A program made the position numbers and the translations under genes. The notes under the pieces are model-generated. The model saw only the letters and a program-made list of their open reading frames with translations. It did no database searches and was not told the DNA's origin. 64,000 nucleotides of DNA from Enterobacter sp. 638 (lineage in GTDB: Bacteria > Pseudomonadota > Gammaproteobacteria > Enterobacterales > Enterobacteriaceae). The DNA lies in contig NC_009436.1 in the NCBI RefSeq assembly GCF_000016325.1, forward strand, positions 1,488,001-1,552,000. The letters are read 5' to 3'. This document shows positions 1 to 9,136 of this stretch, in pieces; the stretch's first letter is position 1; each line of letters opens with the position of its first letter.

Positions 1-1557
1 TTCCTGTCGCTGGGCGCTGCGCCAGAAATTGCCGCCAGCGCGTCAAACGCCATGGTGCGTGAGCTGTCGATTGCCACTATGCAGAGCAAGCGCTTCTTTG
101 CAGGCATGGACCTGCTGAAACTCAATCCGGCAGAGATTGAAAAGCAGATGACCACGGACGCCATCGGCACCATCCAGCGCGTGCTGGAGAAGGTCAACCG
201 CCTGCCGCAGGACAAACGCCTGTCCGCCATGACGATGCTGTTTGGCAAAGAGTTTGGCGATGACGCGGCGAAGCTCGCTAACAACCTGCCGGAGCTGCAG
301 CGCCAGCTCAGACTCACGTCCGGCGGGGATGCGAACGGCTCCATGCAAAAAGAGTCCGACATCAACAAGGATTCACTTTCCGCGCAGTGGTTACTGGTCA
401 AGACAGGGGCGCAGAACGCCTTCAGCAGCCTGGGCGAAACGCTGCGCGAGCCGCTGCTGTCCATCATGAACACGGTGAAAGAGGTCACCGGTACGTTCCG
501 GCGCTGGGTGGAAGAAAACCCTCGCCTGGCGGGCGGCCTGCTGAAAGTGGGGGCAGCGTTTGCCGCGCTTATGGTGGTGCTCGGGACGATCATGCTGGCG
601 GTGGCCGCGTTGCTCGGCCCGCTGGCACTGATGCGCCTGCAGTTTTCCATTCTAGGCATTAAAGGCGGCGGTGCGTTCGGCCTGATTAGCAGCGCCATCA
701 GTGGTGCCGGGAAAAGTGTTGTGTGGCTGGGCCGCCTGATGATGGCGAACCCTATTCTGGCGGTGATCAGCCTGATTGCCATGGGGGCGATTTACATCTG
801 GCAGAACTGGGAGACGCTGGGGCCGAAATTCAGGGCGCTGTGGGATGCGGTAAGCAATGGCGTCTCGGCAGCGTGGGCCACGGTCAGACAGACCATCAGC
901 CAGAAATGGACGGAAATCCTCAGTGATATTGCCGCGCTGCCGGAGAAATTCAAAGCCATGGGGAGCGCGATTATCGACAACGTGCTCGACGGCATCAATG
1001 AAAAGTGGGAGGCGCTCAAAAGCAAACTGGCGTCGGTCACGGATTACTTGCCTGACTGGATGACCGGCAACACCACAACGACACCGCAGGTGCAGATTGT
1101 CGGGGCGGCCACACCGCGTGCGATACCGCCGGGCGGCAGTTTTGCGGGGATGTACGACAGCGGCGGGGCGATTCCGCGCGGGCAGTTTGGCATCGTGGGC
1201 GAGAATGGCCCGGAAATTGTGAACGGTCCGGCGAATGTGACCAGCAGGCGACGCACTGCAGCACTGGCGTCCGTGGTGGCTGGCGTGATGGGAGTGGCGT
1301 CTACACCTGCAGAAGCAGCACCGCTGCATCCGTTCAGCCTGCCGGTCAGGGCATATCAGGCGCAGCCCGCGAAGGCCGACAGCCAGCCAGCAATTATCCG
1401 CTATGAGATTAACGCGCCCATTCATATCACCGCCCAGCCAGGGCAAAGCGCGCAGGATATTGCCCGCGAAGTGGCGCGCCAGCTCGATGAGCGTGAGCGC
1501 CGGGCCAGGGCGAAGGCCCGCAGCAGTTTCAGCGATCAGGGGGGATACGAATCATGA
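1..1557 (+). CDS. T: phage tail tape measure protein, P2 gpT-like (5' end cut by window)
   Basis: The frame is open from base 1, so the ATG at 52 is not the real start and the N-terminal part lies upstream. The product sets tail length and sits in the tail tube during assembly of a contractile-tail phage. Visible features are two hydrophobic stretches, at roughly residues 160-200 and 230-250 counted from base 52. There is also a Gly-rich segment containing GIVGENGPE, a motif common near the C-terminus of P2-type tape measures. The tail end is basic and Arg/Ala-rich. The stop overlaps the next gene as ATGA, as in a translationally coupled tail operon. P2 gpT is roughly 800 residues, so about a third is probably missing. 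Confidence 0.9.
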   Translation, partial: FLSLGAAPEIAASASNAMVRELSIATMQSKRFFAGMDLLKLNPAEIEKQMTTDAIGTIQRVLEKVNRLPQDKRLSAMTMLFGKEFGDDAAKLANNLPELQRQLRLTSGGDANGSMQKESDINKDSLSAQWLLVKTGAQNAFSSLGETLREPLLSIMNTVKEVTGTFRRWVEENPRLAGGLLKVGAAFAALMVVLGTIMLAVAALLGPLALMRLQFSILGIKGGGAFGLISSAISGAGKSVVWLGRLMMANPILAVISLIAMGAIYIWQNWETLGPKFRALWDAVSNGVSAAWATVRQTISQKWTEILSDIAALPEKFKAMGSAIIDNVLDGINEKWEALKSKLASVTDYLPDWMTGNTTTTPQVQIVGAATPRAIPPGGSFAGMYDSGGAIPRGQFGIVGENGPEIVNGPANVTSRRRTAALASVVAGVMGVASTPAEAAPLHPFSLPVRAYQAQPAKADSQPAIIRYEINAPIHITAQPGQSAQDIAREVARQLDERERRARAKARSSFSDQGGYES

Positions 1558-2039
1558 TGATGGTGCTGGGGTTATACGTGTTTATGCTGCGCACCGTGCC
1601 GTATCAGGAGCTGCAGTACCAGCGCAACTGGCGGCACGCGGCCAACAACCGGGTGAACCGCCGCCCGTCCACGCAGTTTCTTGGCCCGGATAACGATTCC
1701 CTGACGCTTTCCGGCGTGCTGCTGCCGGAAGTCACCGGCGGCAGGCTGTCTCTGCTGGCACTGGAGCAGATGGCGGAGCTGGGCAAAGCGTGGCCGCTGA
1801 TTGAGGGCAGCGGGACTATCTATGGCATGTTTGTGATCGAGAGTCTGAGTCAGGCCAAAACGGAGTTTTTCGAAAGCGGAATGCCCAGGCGGATTGAGTT
1901 TACGCTGACCCTGAAACGGGTGGACGAGTCGCTGTCTGAGATGTTCGGCAGCCTGAGCGATCAGCTCAGTAACCTGCAGGACACGGCGGCGTCTGCGACT
2001 GGCGAAGTGAAAAATATGGCGGGAGGATTGCTGTCATGA
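1554..2039 (+). CDS. U: phage tail protein, P2 gpU-like
   Basis: This 161-residue protein matches the P2 U family in size and position, between T and D. Recognisable content includes the YQELQYQRNWRH segment, the central PEVTGGRLSLLALEQMAELG region and the EFTLTLKRVDES segment. Family members are needed for tail completion. The start ATG overlaps the T stop (ATGA), and its own stop overlaps the D start in the same way. This supports a T-U-D transcription and translation unit. No truncation is seen. Confidence 0.9.
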   Translation: MMMVLGLYVFMLRTVPYQELQYQRNWRHAANNRVNRRPSTQFLGPDNDSLTLSGVLLPEVTGGRLSLLALEQMAELGKAWPLIEGSGTIYGMFVIESLSQAKTEFFESGMPRRIEFTLTLKRVDESLSEMFGSLSDQLSNLQDTAASATGEVKNMAGGLLS

Positions 2040-3136
2040 ATCTGAGTTCCAGTCTCATGAACCTGACCAGCAAAAGCCCGGCGTTCAGCATCACCATCGA
2101 AGGCAAAGACGTGTCAACGGTGATGGACGCGCGCCTGATGAGCCTGACGCTGACCGACAACCGGGGCTTTGAGGCAGACCAGCTTGATCTGGAGCTGGAC
2201 GATGCGGACGGAATGATTGTCCTGCCGCGTCGGGGCGCGGTGATCCATCTGGCGCTGGGCTGGAAAGGCCAGCCGCTGTTCCCGAAAGGGGGATTTACCG
2301 TGGATGAGATTGAGCACTCCGGCGCGCCTGATCGGCTGACCATTCGTGCGCGCAGTGCTGATTTTCGTGAAACCCTGAACACCCGGCGTGAAAAGTCCTG
2401 GCATCAGACTACCGTGGGCGAGGTGGTGAAAGAGATTGCTGCCCGCCACAACCTGAAACTGGCGCTGGGCACAGACCTGACGGAAAAGGCGCTGGACCAT
2501 CTGGACCAGACCAACGAGAGCGACGCGAGTTTTTTGATGAAGCTGGCGCGCCAGTACGGTGCGATTGCTTCGGTAAAGGACGGAAATCTACTGTTTATCC
2601 GCCAGGGGCAGGGCAGAACGGCCAGCGGCAAACGTCTGCCGGTTATCACCATTACACGTAAAGCTGGCGACGGTCATCGGTTTACCCTGGCTGATCGTGG
2701 CGCGTATACCGGCGTGATTGCCAGCTGGCTGCATACCCGTGAGCCGAAGAAGAAAGAGACGACGAAGGTGAAGCGACGGCGCAATAAAACCGCTGCACCC
2801 AAAGCGCCGGAAGAAAAGCAGGGTGACTACCTGGTGGGAACGGACGAAAACGTGCTGGTGCTAAACCGGACCTATGCCAACCGGGGCAATGCAGAGCGGG
2901 CGGCAAAGATGCAGTGGGAGCGCCTGCAGCGCGGGGTGGCGTCGTTCTCCCTGCAGCTCGCAGAAGGGCGGGCAGATCTCTACACCGAAATGCCGGTGAA
3001 GGTCAGCGGCTTCAAGCAGCCGATTGATGATGCGGAGTGGACCATCACCACGCTGACGCATACGGTCAACCCGGACAGTGGATTTACGACCAGTCTGGAT
3101 CTCGAAGTGAAAATTGATGAGTTCGAAAATGAATGA
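2036..3136 (+). CDS. D: phage late control protein / baseplate hub, P2 gpD-like
   Basis: This 366-residue protein resembles P2 gpD, the hub-like tail protein also called late control gene D. An early segment, SLTLTDNRGFEADQLDLEL, is characteristic of the family. A Lys/Arg-rich insert (about residues 235-260, KKKETTKVKRRRNK) sits in the middle. The C-terminus carries the conserved WTITTLTHTVNPDSGF region. It starts within the U stop codon (ATGA). It is the last structural gene before ogr. The length is near that of P2 D (387), so it appears complete. Confidence 0.92.
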   Translation: MNLSSSLMNLTSKSPAFSITIEGKDVSTVMDARLMSLTLTDNRGFEADQLDLELDDADGMIVLPRRGAVIHLALGWKGQPLFPKGGFTVDEIEHSGAPDRLTIRARSADFRETLNTRREKSWHQTTVGEVVKEIAARHNLKLALGTDLTEKALDHLDQTNESDASFLMKLARQYGAIASVKDGNLLFIRQGQGRTASGKRLPVITITRKAGDGHRFTLADRGAYTGVIASWLHTREPKKKETTKVKRRRNKTAAPKAPEEKQGDYLVGTDENVLVLNRTYANRGNAERAAKMQWERLQRGVASFSLQLAEGRADLYTEMPVKVSGFKQPIDDAEWTITTLTHTVNPDSGFTTSLDLEVKIDEFENE

Positions 3137-3203
3137 TTAGTTCCAAATTGAGAACAATAATGTATCATTATTGCGAACTGGTTAAGAGTGAGGGCTAAAC
3201 GAA

Positions 3204-3419
3204 ATGATGAATTGTCCGATGTGCGGCCAGGCTGCACATACACGCAGCAGCTTTCAGGTTTCCAGCGAAACCAAAGAACGATACAACCAGTGCACTAACA
3301 TCGAATGCGGGCATACGTTCGTGACGCATGAAACGTTTGTCCGTTCAGTTTGCCGTCCGCAAAAAATCAGCGCCGCTCCACCTCATCCGAAAGGAATGCA
3401 GGAGCAATTAGCTTACTGA
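3204..3419 (+). CDS. ogr: Ogr/Delta-family late gene activator
   Basis: This 71-residue zinc-finger protein has Cys4, Cys7, Cys30 and Cys35 as the metal-ligand pattern (CPMC ... CTNIEC), followed by GHTFVTHETF. Ogr proteins activate P2 late promoters and also the sid/psu promoters of satellite P4. P2 Ogr is 72 residues, so this copy looks intact. It lies 67 bases after D, in the AT-rich gap where P2 ogr has its own promoter. A strong intrinsic terminator follows. ATG at 3207 is an alternative start that would change only one residue. Confidence 0.93.
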   Translation: MMNCPMCGQAAHTRSSFQVSSETKERYNQCTNIECGHTFVTHETFVRSVCRPQKISAAPPHPKGMQEQLAY

Positions 3420-3425
3420 TATTGA

Positions 3426-3447
3426 CCCGCCGCTGGCGGGTTTTTTA
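3426..3447 (+). terminator. intrinsic terminator after ogr
   Basis: A GC-rich stem CCCGCC/GGCGGG with a GCT loop is followed by six T residues. It separates ogr from the cargo gene, which therefore needs its own promoter. Confidence 0.85.
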
Positions 3448-3510
3448 TTGCCTGTTGTATTCTAAGTGCCTAAATTTAGCGCGCTGGATTAATCAAGGGC
3501 AAGGGAGTGA

Positions 3511-4323
3511 TTGGTACGAGTGAAAATATTTGAAACCGAATTATTTGGCCCTGTCGTAGCACCAGATGAGTTTTGGCAAATTATCGAACTTGCTTCAATA
3601 GGTGAATGCGAAACAAAAAACATCTACCTATGGAGGGGGCAGGGCAATGTTGCGTGGCCAATTCATAGTTCGGCTTACAGACGATTAGAGAAAGATAAAA
3701 CCTTCCCCCCTTCAGAAATGACTATGCGTGATTACGAAAGGGAACTCTTACTAAACGCAAAACACCAGGGCTACCACCACGAAAATGGGCGTACGCTGGC
3801 TGACTTTGAACTTTTGGCAAAGCTACAACATCATGGCGCAGCAACGCGACTGGTGGATTTTTCAAGAAACATGCTTGTAGCTCTGTGGTTTGCTTGTAAT
3901 TCCGAAAGTGACAAAACAGGATTGCTATTCGGTATGTACTGGGCTGGTGTCAGCGGTTTTGAAGGAAGGCCTGAACTTCGAACATATAATGAGCTATTTG
4001 GATCAGGAGATCCCAAAGCTGATGACGAATTAGATAATTTCCCAAGACTCTGGCAACCTCCTGTAGTGACAAGAAGGATCGCAGCTCAGAGTGCACAATT
4101 TCTGTATAGCAGAGTCGCAGATGAAAGGACTGGCAGCCTGGTTTTATGTGAGAATCCAAACCATCTAAATATGATTGCCATTACGCCTGAACTGAAAAAG
4201 AAATGTTTGGTCTTGCTGGAGAGTGTTTTTGATATCAGGCAATTTACACTTTTCCCTGATATTGATGGTTTTTGCTATGCCAACAGCGTGAGTTTTGAAA
4301 GCCACAGCAATGAACGCTGGTAG
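3511..4323 (+). CDS. FRG-domain protein, prophage cargo
   Basis: This 270-residue protein has an FRG-type N-terminal domain: W41-R-G-Q44 in YLWRGQGNVAWPIHSSAYRR, followed by LAKLQHHGAATRLVDFSRN. FRG domains occur in mobile elements and defence-associated proteins; their biochemical activity is not established to my knowledge. Codon use is clearly more AT-rich than the tail genes or the host flank, a sign of recent transfer. It sits alone between the ogr terminator and the prophage end, the place for accessory (moron) genes. The start is uncertain. TTG at 3511 is only 3 bases from an AAGGGAG, while GTG at 3520 is 12 bases away. The phage-defence role is inferred from family and position only. 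Confidence 0.7.
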   Translation: MVRVKIFETELFGPVVAPDEFWQIIELASIGECETKNIYLWRGQGNVAWPIHSSAYRRLEKDKTFPPSEMTMRDYERELLLNAKHQGYHHENGRTLADFELLAKLQHHGAATRLVDFSRNMLVALWFACNSESDKTGLLFGMYWAGVSGFEGRPELRTYNELFGSGDPKADDELDNFPRLWQPPVVTRRIAAQSAQFLYSRVADERTGSLVLCENPNHLNMIAITPELKKKCLVLLESVFDIRQFTLFPDIDGFCYANSVSFESHSNERW

Positions 4324-4414
4324 AAAAAAATTTTGCCTGCCGCCACTTTGTCGCCATGTAAGTGAAAGATATGTTGTAAGTGATTGATTTAGCGAGGCCT
4401 GAATTTCAGGCAAC

Positions 4415-4494
4415 AAAAAACCCATCAACCTTGAACCAAAATGGCGGGGTTGATGGGCTCCACAAAATGGGGGACATCAAAGAAAAGCAGTGGC
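4415..4494 (-). ncRNA. rybB: RybB small RNA
   Basis: The reverse strand begins GCCACTGCTTTTCTTTGATG, the conserved RybB 5' end that seeds pairing with outer-membrane porin mRNAs. It ends in a stem of CCCATCAACC and GGTTGATGGG followed by six T residues, an intrinsic terminator. Length is 80 nt, as in E. coli. RybB is an Hfq-dependent RNA that, under envelope stress, represses many omp mRNAs. It lies next to ybjL as in E. coli. The prophage joins it on its 3' side. Confidence 0.95.
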
Positions 4495-4499
4495 ACTAA

Positions 4500-4528
4500 T
4501 TATGACTGCCTTCCTTCGCAAAAGTTCT
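4500..4528 (-). promoter_or_regulatory. sigma-E promoter of rybB
   Basis: On the minus strand AGAACTT (4522-4528) fits the sigma-E -35 GGAACTT. TCATAA (4500-4505) serves as the -10, with a 16-base spacer and 5 bases to the RybB 5' end. Dependence of rybB on sigma E is established in E. coli. Confidence 0.85.
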
Positions 4529-4570
4529 GCGCATAGCCAAAATAATTTTATCAATACGCAAACTTGAGAG

Positions 4571-6256
4571 TTATCCGAGTCCCGGCCAGATGATGATGAT
4601 CAGCGTACCGGCCAGTGTGAGCAGCACGTTAGCAATGGCGTATGTGCCCGCGTAGCCCAACGCGGGTATGTTACTGCGCGCAGTATCGCTGATGATTTCC
4701 ATCGCCGGGGCGCAGGTGCGGGCACCCATCATGGCGCCAAATAACATCGCGCGGTTCATGCGCAGGACATAAGCGCCGAACAGGAAACAGATCACCACCG
4801 GCAGCAGGCTGACAATCAAACCGGCGACCAGCATCTGCCAGCCGACGGCACCGAGACTGTGCCCAATACCGCTGCCCGCGCTTAAACCGACGCCCGCCAT
4901 AAAGACCATCAGGCCAAACTCTTTCACCATATTTAGCGCGCCCTGCGGGATATAGCCGAAGGTGGGATGGTTAGCACGCAGGAAGCCAAGCATAATCCCG
5001 GCGAATAAGAGGCCTGCAGCGTTGCCGACGCCGAAGCTGAAGTTGCTGAACTGGAACGTGATCATCCCAATCATCAGACCGACAATAAAGAAGGCGCAGA
5101 ACGCCAGCAGATCGGTCACCTGGCTGTGGATGGAGATAAAGCCGATGCGGTCGGCAACGGTTTTCACACGGCGCGCGTCGCCGCTCACCTGCAGGACGTC
5201 ACCTTTATTGAGAACCACATTGTCGTCGATTGGCATTTCAATCTGGCTGCGGATCACGCGGTTTAAGAAGCAACCGTGATCGGTCAGCTTGAGTTGCGCC
5301 AGGCGGCGGCCCACGGCGTTGTGGTTTTTGACCACAATTTCTTCGGTGACGATGCGCATGTCGAGCAGATCGCGGTCAAACACCTCTTTGCCGTTACGGA
5401 AGCTGGGGTCGAGACGGGCATGCGCATCGGGATAACCCACCAGCGCGATATCATCGCCCATCTGCAACACCGCGTCGCCGTCCGGGTTCGCCAGAATGCC
5501 GTTGCGGCGAATGCGTTCGATGTAACAGCCGGTCTGGCGATAGATCCCCAGCTCGCGCAAATTTTTACCGTCGGCCCAGGCAACCAGCTCCGGGCCCACG
5601 CGATAGGCGCGAATCACCGGTAAGTAGACTTTGCGTTTGGTGTCGGTATCCAGGCCGCGTTCACGGGCGATTTGTTGGGCGCTGGTCTGCAAATCCTGAT
5701 GCTGTAATTTTGGCAAATAGCGTGCGGCGACAATCAGGCTGACCAGACCGATCAGATAGGTCAGGGCATAGCCTAAACTCAGATGATCGAGCGCAACGGA
5801 AAGTTGGCTCCCTTCCATCCCCGAATGGCGCAAGGTGTCGCCAGCACCGACGAGAACGGGCGTCGAGGTCATCGACCCTGCCAGCATGCCTGCGGTTAAC
5901 CCAATATCCCAGCCAAACAGTTTGCCCAACCCTAACGCGATAATCAGTGCGCTACCGACCATCACCAGCGCCAGCATCAGATAATTTTTGCCGTCGCGAA
6001 AGAAAATTGAAAAAAAGTTCGGTCCAGCTTCCACGCCGACGCAAAAAATAAACAGCATAAATCCAAGATTTAGCGCGTCGGTGTTAATGCTGAAATGTTG
6101 TTGGCCTAATAATAATGAGACGACTAAAACGCCAATGGAATTACCAAGTTGAACTGAACCCAGGCGTAATTTTCCCAGACACAGACCCAATGCCAGTACA
6201 ACAAATAATAACAGGATGTAATTCCCGTTTAACAAATCTGCGACGTTTATATTCAC
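4571..6256 (-). CDS. ybjL: YbjL, AspT/YidE-family putative transporter
   Basis: This 561-residue protein is the same length as E. coli YbjL and nearly identical in recognisable stretches. The architecture is an N-terminal half of about five membrane helices, then two tandem RCK_C (TrkA-C) domains at roughly residues 200-370 ([35 protein letters not shown]). A second block of about six helices ends in [17 protein letters not shown]. The family includes the aspartate:alanine exchanger AspT; the substrate of YbjL itself is unknown to me. It is a single gene with its own upstream region. Confidence 0.95.
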   Translation of the reverse strand: MNINVADLLNGNYILLLFVVLALGLCLGKLRLGSVQLGNSIGVLVVSLLLGQQHFSINTDALNLGFMLFIFCVGVEAGPNFFSIFFRDGKNYLMLALVMVGSALIIALGLGKLFGWDIGLTAGMLAGSMTSTPVLVGAGDTLRHSGMEGSQLSVALDHLSLGYALTYLIGLVSLIVAARYLPKLQHQDLQTSAQQIARERGLDTDTKRKVYLPVIRAYRVGPELVAWADGKNLRELGIYRQTGCYIERIRRNGILANPDGDAVLQMGDDIALVGYPDAHARLDPSFRNGKEVFDRDLLDMRIVTEEIVVKNHNAVGRRLAQLKLTDHGCFLNRVIRSQIEMPIDDNVVLNKGDVLQVSGDARRVKTVADRIGFISIHSQVTDLLAFCAFFIVGLMIGMITFQFSNFSFGVGNAAGLLFAGIMLGFLRANHPTFGYIPQGALNMVKEFGLMVFMAGVGLSAGSGIGHSLGAVGWQMLVAGLIVSLLPVVICFLFGAYVLRMNRAMLFGAMMGARTCAPAMEIISDTARSNIPALGYAGTYAIANVLLTLAGTLIIIIWPGLG

Positions 6257-6532
6257 GGAGGCTAACTTCTTGTTTACCGTTAAGCTGTTGAAAGGAAGGG
6301 TTATTTAGGCTACTGTTTTGTCCCGTGTGCGAGCTGAAAAATACACTTTCCACACACTGAGAATATATCCGCAGAACAATAACTGGCCGATAGTCTAATC
6401 GCATTGGATATTCAGAGCCAGTAAAGATCGCATATCACCTATGGGCTTTGGCAAGGAGTGCCACGTTGCTTTATCTGACTGGGCGTCCGCTGGACGAATG
6501 TGTATTCGATAGAGATGAAGTCAGGAGGATTT

Positions 6533-6901
6533 TTGAACATAAAACGGAACTGGGCGGGGGTCGCCTGCTGTTTCTTGTTGTTTACCGCGGTTTGCCTTGT
6601 TTTAGCGAATGTGAAGGGCGCATTTCGGTCTTCAGGTCATCCTGAGCTGGGGTTATTGTTTTTCATTCTCCCTGGGATGGCGGCCAGTTTTCTGACGCGC
6701 GGTGAAGAGGTATTCAAACCGCTGATTGGCGCGATCCTGGCGGCACCGCTGTGCCTGGTGGTGATGCGTTGGGTGTTTGTGCCGTCGCGTTCGCTGTGGC
6801 AGGAACTGGCGTGGCTGATGAGCGGGATATTCTGGTGTGCGCTGGGCGCGTTGTGTTTTCTCTTTGCGCGCAGTTTGATTCGGCGTCTGCGTCACAAATA
6901 A
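6533..6901 (+). CDS. ybjM: YbjM inner membrane protein
   Basis: This small hydrophobic protein has about four membrane helices and matches E. coli YbjM (125 residues) throughout, including HPELGLLFFILPG and SLWQELAWLMSGIFWCALGALCFLF. The longest frame opens at GTG 6500. I chose TTG at 6533 because AGGAGG lies just before it (6523-6528) and the resulting 122 residues match the family length. Function is unknown. It converges on grxA, with a terminator between. Confidence 0.85.
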   Translation: MNIKRNWAGVACCFLLFTAVCLVLANVKGAFRSSGHPELGLLFFILPGMAASFLTRGEEVFKPLIGAILAAPLCLVVMRWVFVPSRSLWQELAWLMSGIFWCALGALCFLFARSLIRRLRHK

Positions 6902-6902
6902 A

Positions 6903-6924
6903 AACGCCCTCCAGAGAGGGCGCT
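6903..6924 (-). terminator. terminator after grxA
   Basis: On the minus strand a stem of CGCCCTC and GAGGGCG is followed by TTTTTATTT. It serves grxA and lies in the convergent gap with ybjM. Confidence 0.75.
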
Positions 6925-6931
6925 TCACACG

Positions 6932-7201
6932 TTACTGGGCAGCAAAAAGACCCAGATTCTCTTTCGCATAGGCTTCGAAATCAGTGAAACCACCAATGTG
7001 CGTCTGATCGAGGAAAATCTGCGGTACGGTTTCAACCGGTTTACCCACGGTTTTTTCGAGGTCAGATTTGCTGATGCCTTCCGCGTGGATATCGACGTAG
7101 CGGAAGTTAAAGTCATCACGCTCAGCGGTCAGTTTTTCTGCCAGTTCTTTAGCGCGCACGCAGTAAGGGCAACCCGGACGTCCAAAAATCACTGCAAACA
7201 T
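6932..7201 (-). CDS. grxA: glutaredoxin 1
   Basis: This 89-residue glutaredoxin has the dithiol active site C11-P-Y-C14 in FGRPGCPYCVRAKELAEKL, the cis-Pro TVP loop (KPVETVPQIFLD) and the GG of HIGGFTDF that binds glutathione. It reduces ribonucleotide reductase and other disulphides using GSH in the cytoplasm. It is four residues longer at the C-terminus than E. coli GrxA. In E. coli it belongs to the OxyR regulon; I did not resolve an OxyR site here. It is divergent from nfsA, without the intervening ybjC of K-12. Confidence 0.97.
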   Translation of the reverse strand: MFAVIFGRPGCPYCVRAKELAEKLTAERDDFNFRYVDIHAEGISKSDLEKTVGKPVETVPQIFLDQTHIGGFTDFEAYAKENLGLFAAQ

Positions 7202-7319
7202 ATCTCTCTCCTAAAACGTAAGCCCGACGGCGAATGACGCTTATAGTGCACGATAACCTACCCTCATGAAAAGCAGGTTTCACCTGTCGCTTTGATACCT
7301 TCAGGCTATATTTCGCCAA

Positions 7320-7347
7320 TTACACGTCCGCCATCTTTGCCTATACT
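7320..7347 (+). promoter_or_regulatory. candidate promoter of nfsA-rimK-ybjN
   Basis: TTACAC (7320-7325) and TATACT (7342-7347), with a 16-base spacer, lie 40 bases before nfsA. A purine-rich ribosome site precedes the ATG at 7387. I saw no convincing SoxS/MarA box. Confidence 0.45.
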
Positions 7348-7386
7348 GGCTGGAAACCGCGTAAAGAGAGAGAAAAGAGAGACCCA

Positions 7387-8109
7387 ATGACCCCGACGAT
7401 TGATGTGATCCGTTCCCACCGTTCTATCCGCCATTACACCGACAAACCGATTACGGATGCCCAGCGGGAGGCGATTATCGCGAGTGCACAGGGGACGTCC
7501 AGCTCCAGTTTTTTGCAGTGCACCTCGATTATCCGCATTACCGATCCGGCCATGCGCGAACAACTGGTGACGCTCACGGGCGGGCAAAAGCATGTCGGAC
7601 AGGCGGCTGAGTTTTGGGTGTTCTGCGCAGACTTTAATCGCCATCTGCAAATTTGCCCGGATGCGCAGCTGGGGTTGGCAGAACAGCTTCTGCTGGGAGT
7701 CGTGGATACCGCAATGATGGCGCAAAACGCGCTGACAGCCGCCGAATCGCTGGGTTTAGGTGGCGTGTATATCGGTGGCATTCGCAACAACATTGAAAGT
7801 GTGACGGAACTCCTGCAACTGCCAAAACATGTCTTACCGCTGTTTGGCCTGTGCCTTGGCTGGCCCGCGGATAATCCGGATGTGAAGCCGCGCATCCCTG
7901 CCGCGATGCTGATGCATGAAAATCACTATCAGCCCGTGGATGCTGACGTACTGGCGCAGTACGACGAAGATTTGGCCAACTATTATCTGACGCGCGACAG
8001 CAATAATCGCCGCGACACCTGGAGCGATCATATTCGTCGCACCATCATTAAAGAAAACCGTCCGTTTATTCTCGAGTATTTGCATAAACAGGGCTGGGCC
8101 GTGCGATAG
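7387..8109 (+). CDS. nfsA: oxygen-insensitive NADPH nitroreductase NfsA
   Basis: This 240-residue flavoprotein has the same length as E. coli NfsA, with SHRSIRHYTDKPI at the N-terminus (FMN phosphate binding), the SSSFLQC segment, LGLGGVYIGGIRNN, and a C-terminal DTWSDHIRRTIIKENRPFI. It reduces nitroaromatics and quinones by two-electron steps with NADPH. It is the first gene of a probable operon with rimK and ybjN. In K-12 the small gene ybjC precedes and overlaps this unit; it is absent here, and only 185 bases separate nfsA from grxA. Confidence 0.97.
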   Translation: MTPTIDVIRSHRSIRHYTDKPITDAQREAIIASAQGTSSSSFLQCTSIIRITDPAMREQLVTLTGGQKHVGQAAEFWVFCADFNRHLQICPDAQLGLAEQLLLGVVDTAMMAQNALTAAESLGLGGVYIGGIRNNIESVTELLQLPKHVLPLFGLCLGWPADNPDVKPRIPAAMLMHENHYQPVDADVLAQYDEDLANYYLTRDSNNRRDTWSDHIRRTIIKENRPFILEYLHKQGWAVR

Positions 8110-8178
8110 CGCATTTATCCTGCGCCTGGCTGCGTATATGATACGCAGGCTCTTATTGAGATTTTGGAGAGGTGCAGG

Positions 8179-9081
8179 GTGAAAATTGCCATTTTGTCCC
8201 GGGATGGAACGCTCTATTCTTGTAAGCGCCTGCTTGACGCGGCGAATAAGCGTGGCCATGTGGTTGAGATCCTCGATCCGCTGTCGTGCTATATGAACAT
8301 CAGCCCGGCGGCGTCTTCTATTCATTATAAAGGTCGTCATTTACCGCACTTTGACGCGGTGATCCCGCGCATCGGTTCGCAAATGACCTTCTATGGCACC
8401 GCCGCTTTGCGTCAGTTCGAGATGCTCGGCAGTTACCCCCTGAATGAATCCGTTGCCATCACCCGCGCGCGCGACAAACTGCGCTCCCTACAGCTACTCG
8501 CGAGACAGGGCATCGATTTACCGATGACCGGCATTGCCCATTCGCCCGACGACACCAGCGATTTAATTGCGATGGTCGGCGGCGCGCCGCTGGTGGTGAA
8601 GCTGGTTGAAGGGACTCAGGGCATTGGTGTGGTGCTGGCCGAAACGCGTCAGGCGGCCGAGAGTGTGATTGACGCGTTTCGCGGCCTGAACGCGCATATT
8701 CTGGTGCAGGAATATATCGAAGAGGCGAAAGGGCGCGACATTCGCTGCCTGGTCGTCGGTAATGAAGTGGTGGCGGCGATTGAACGCCAGGCGAAAGACG
8801 GGGATTTCCGCTCTAATTTGCACCGAGGCGGTGTGGCGCGAATCGCGGACATCACCGAGCGCGAACGTGAAATCGCCATCACAGCGGCGCAAACCCTTGG
8901 ACTGGATATCGCGGGCGTGGATATTTTGCGCGCGAACCGCGGGCCTCTGGTGATGGAAGTGAATGCCTCGCCGGGCCTTGAAGGGATCGAGAAAACCACG
9001 GGCGTCGATATTGCGGGTAAAATGATCTCATGGATTGAGCGCCACGCCACGCCGGGCTATTACCTTAAAACGGGTGGTTAG
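8179..9081 (+). CDS. rimK: RimK, ribosomal protein S6 glutamate ligase
   Basis: This ATP-grasp enzyme adds glutamate residues to the C-terminus of ribosomal protein S6. The start is the GTG at 8179 ([17 protein letters not shown]), preceded by GGAGAGG, giving 300 residues as in E. coli; the frame also runs up to TTG 8164. Visible motifs are [17 protein letters not shown] (ATP-binding loop), [17 protein letters not shown] and the metal-binding [14 protein letters not shown]. It lies 69 bases after nfsA and is followed by ybjN, the E. coli order. Confidence 0.96.
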   Translation: MKIAILSRDGTLYSCKRLLDAANKRGHVVEILDPLSCYMNISPAASSIHYKGRHLPHFDAVIPRIGSQMTFYGTAALRQFEMLGSYPLNESVAITRARDKLRSLQLLARQGIDLPMTGIAHSPDDTSDLIAMVGGAPLVVKLVEGTQGIGVVLAETRQAAESVIDAFRGLNAHILVQEYIEEAKGRDIRCLVVGNEVVAAIERQAKDGDFRSNLHRGGVARIADITEREREIAITAAQTLGLDIAGVDILRANRGPLVMEVNASPGLEGIEKTTGVDIAGKMISWIERHATPGYYLKTGG

Positions 9082-9136
9082 GAACGCGCTTTTTGCGTAC
9101 TCTAAGCAAAGTTTTTTATTAAGAGGCTGCACTGCT

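Larger units (their letters stand above)
1..4411 (+). mobile_element. right end of a P2-like prophage
   Basis: Tail genes T, U and D are followed by ogr in the order typical of the P2 right arm, all on the + strand. A low-GC cargo gene follows, and then host sequence begins abruptly with rybB and ybjL. In K-12 the gene on the far side of rybB is ybjK/rcdA; here phage DNA occupies that place, so I infer insertion at or beside the rybB 3' end. The integrase and the other att site lie outside the window, so the exact attR core cannot be fixed. The right boundary (about 4324-4411) is an estimate. Confidence 0.85.
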
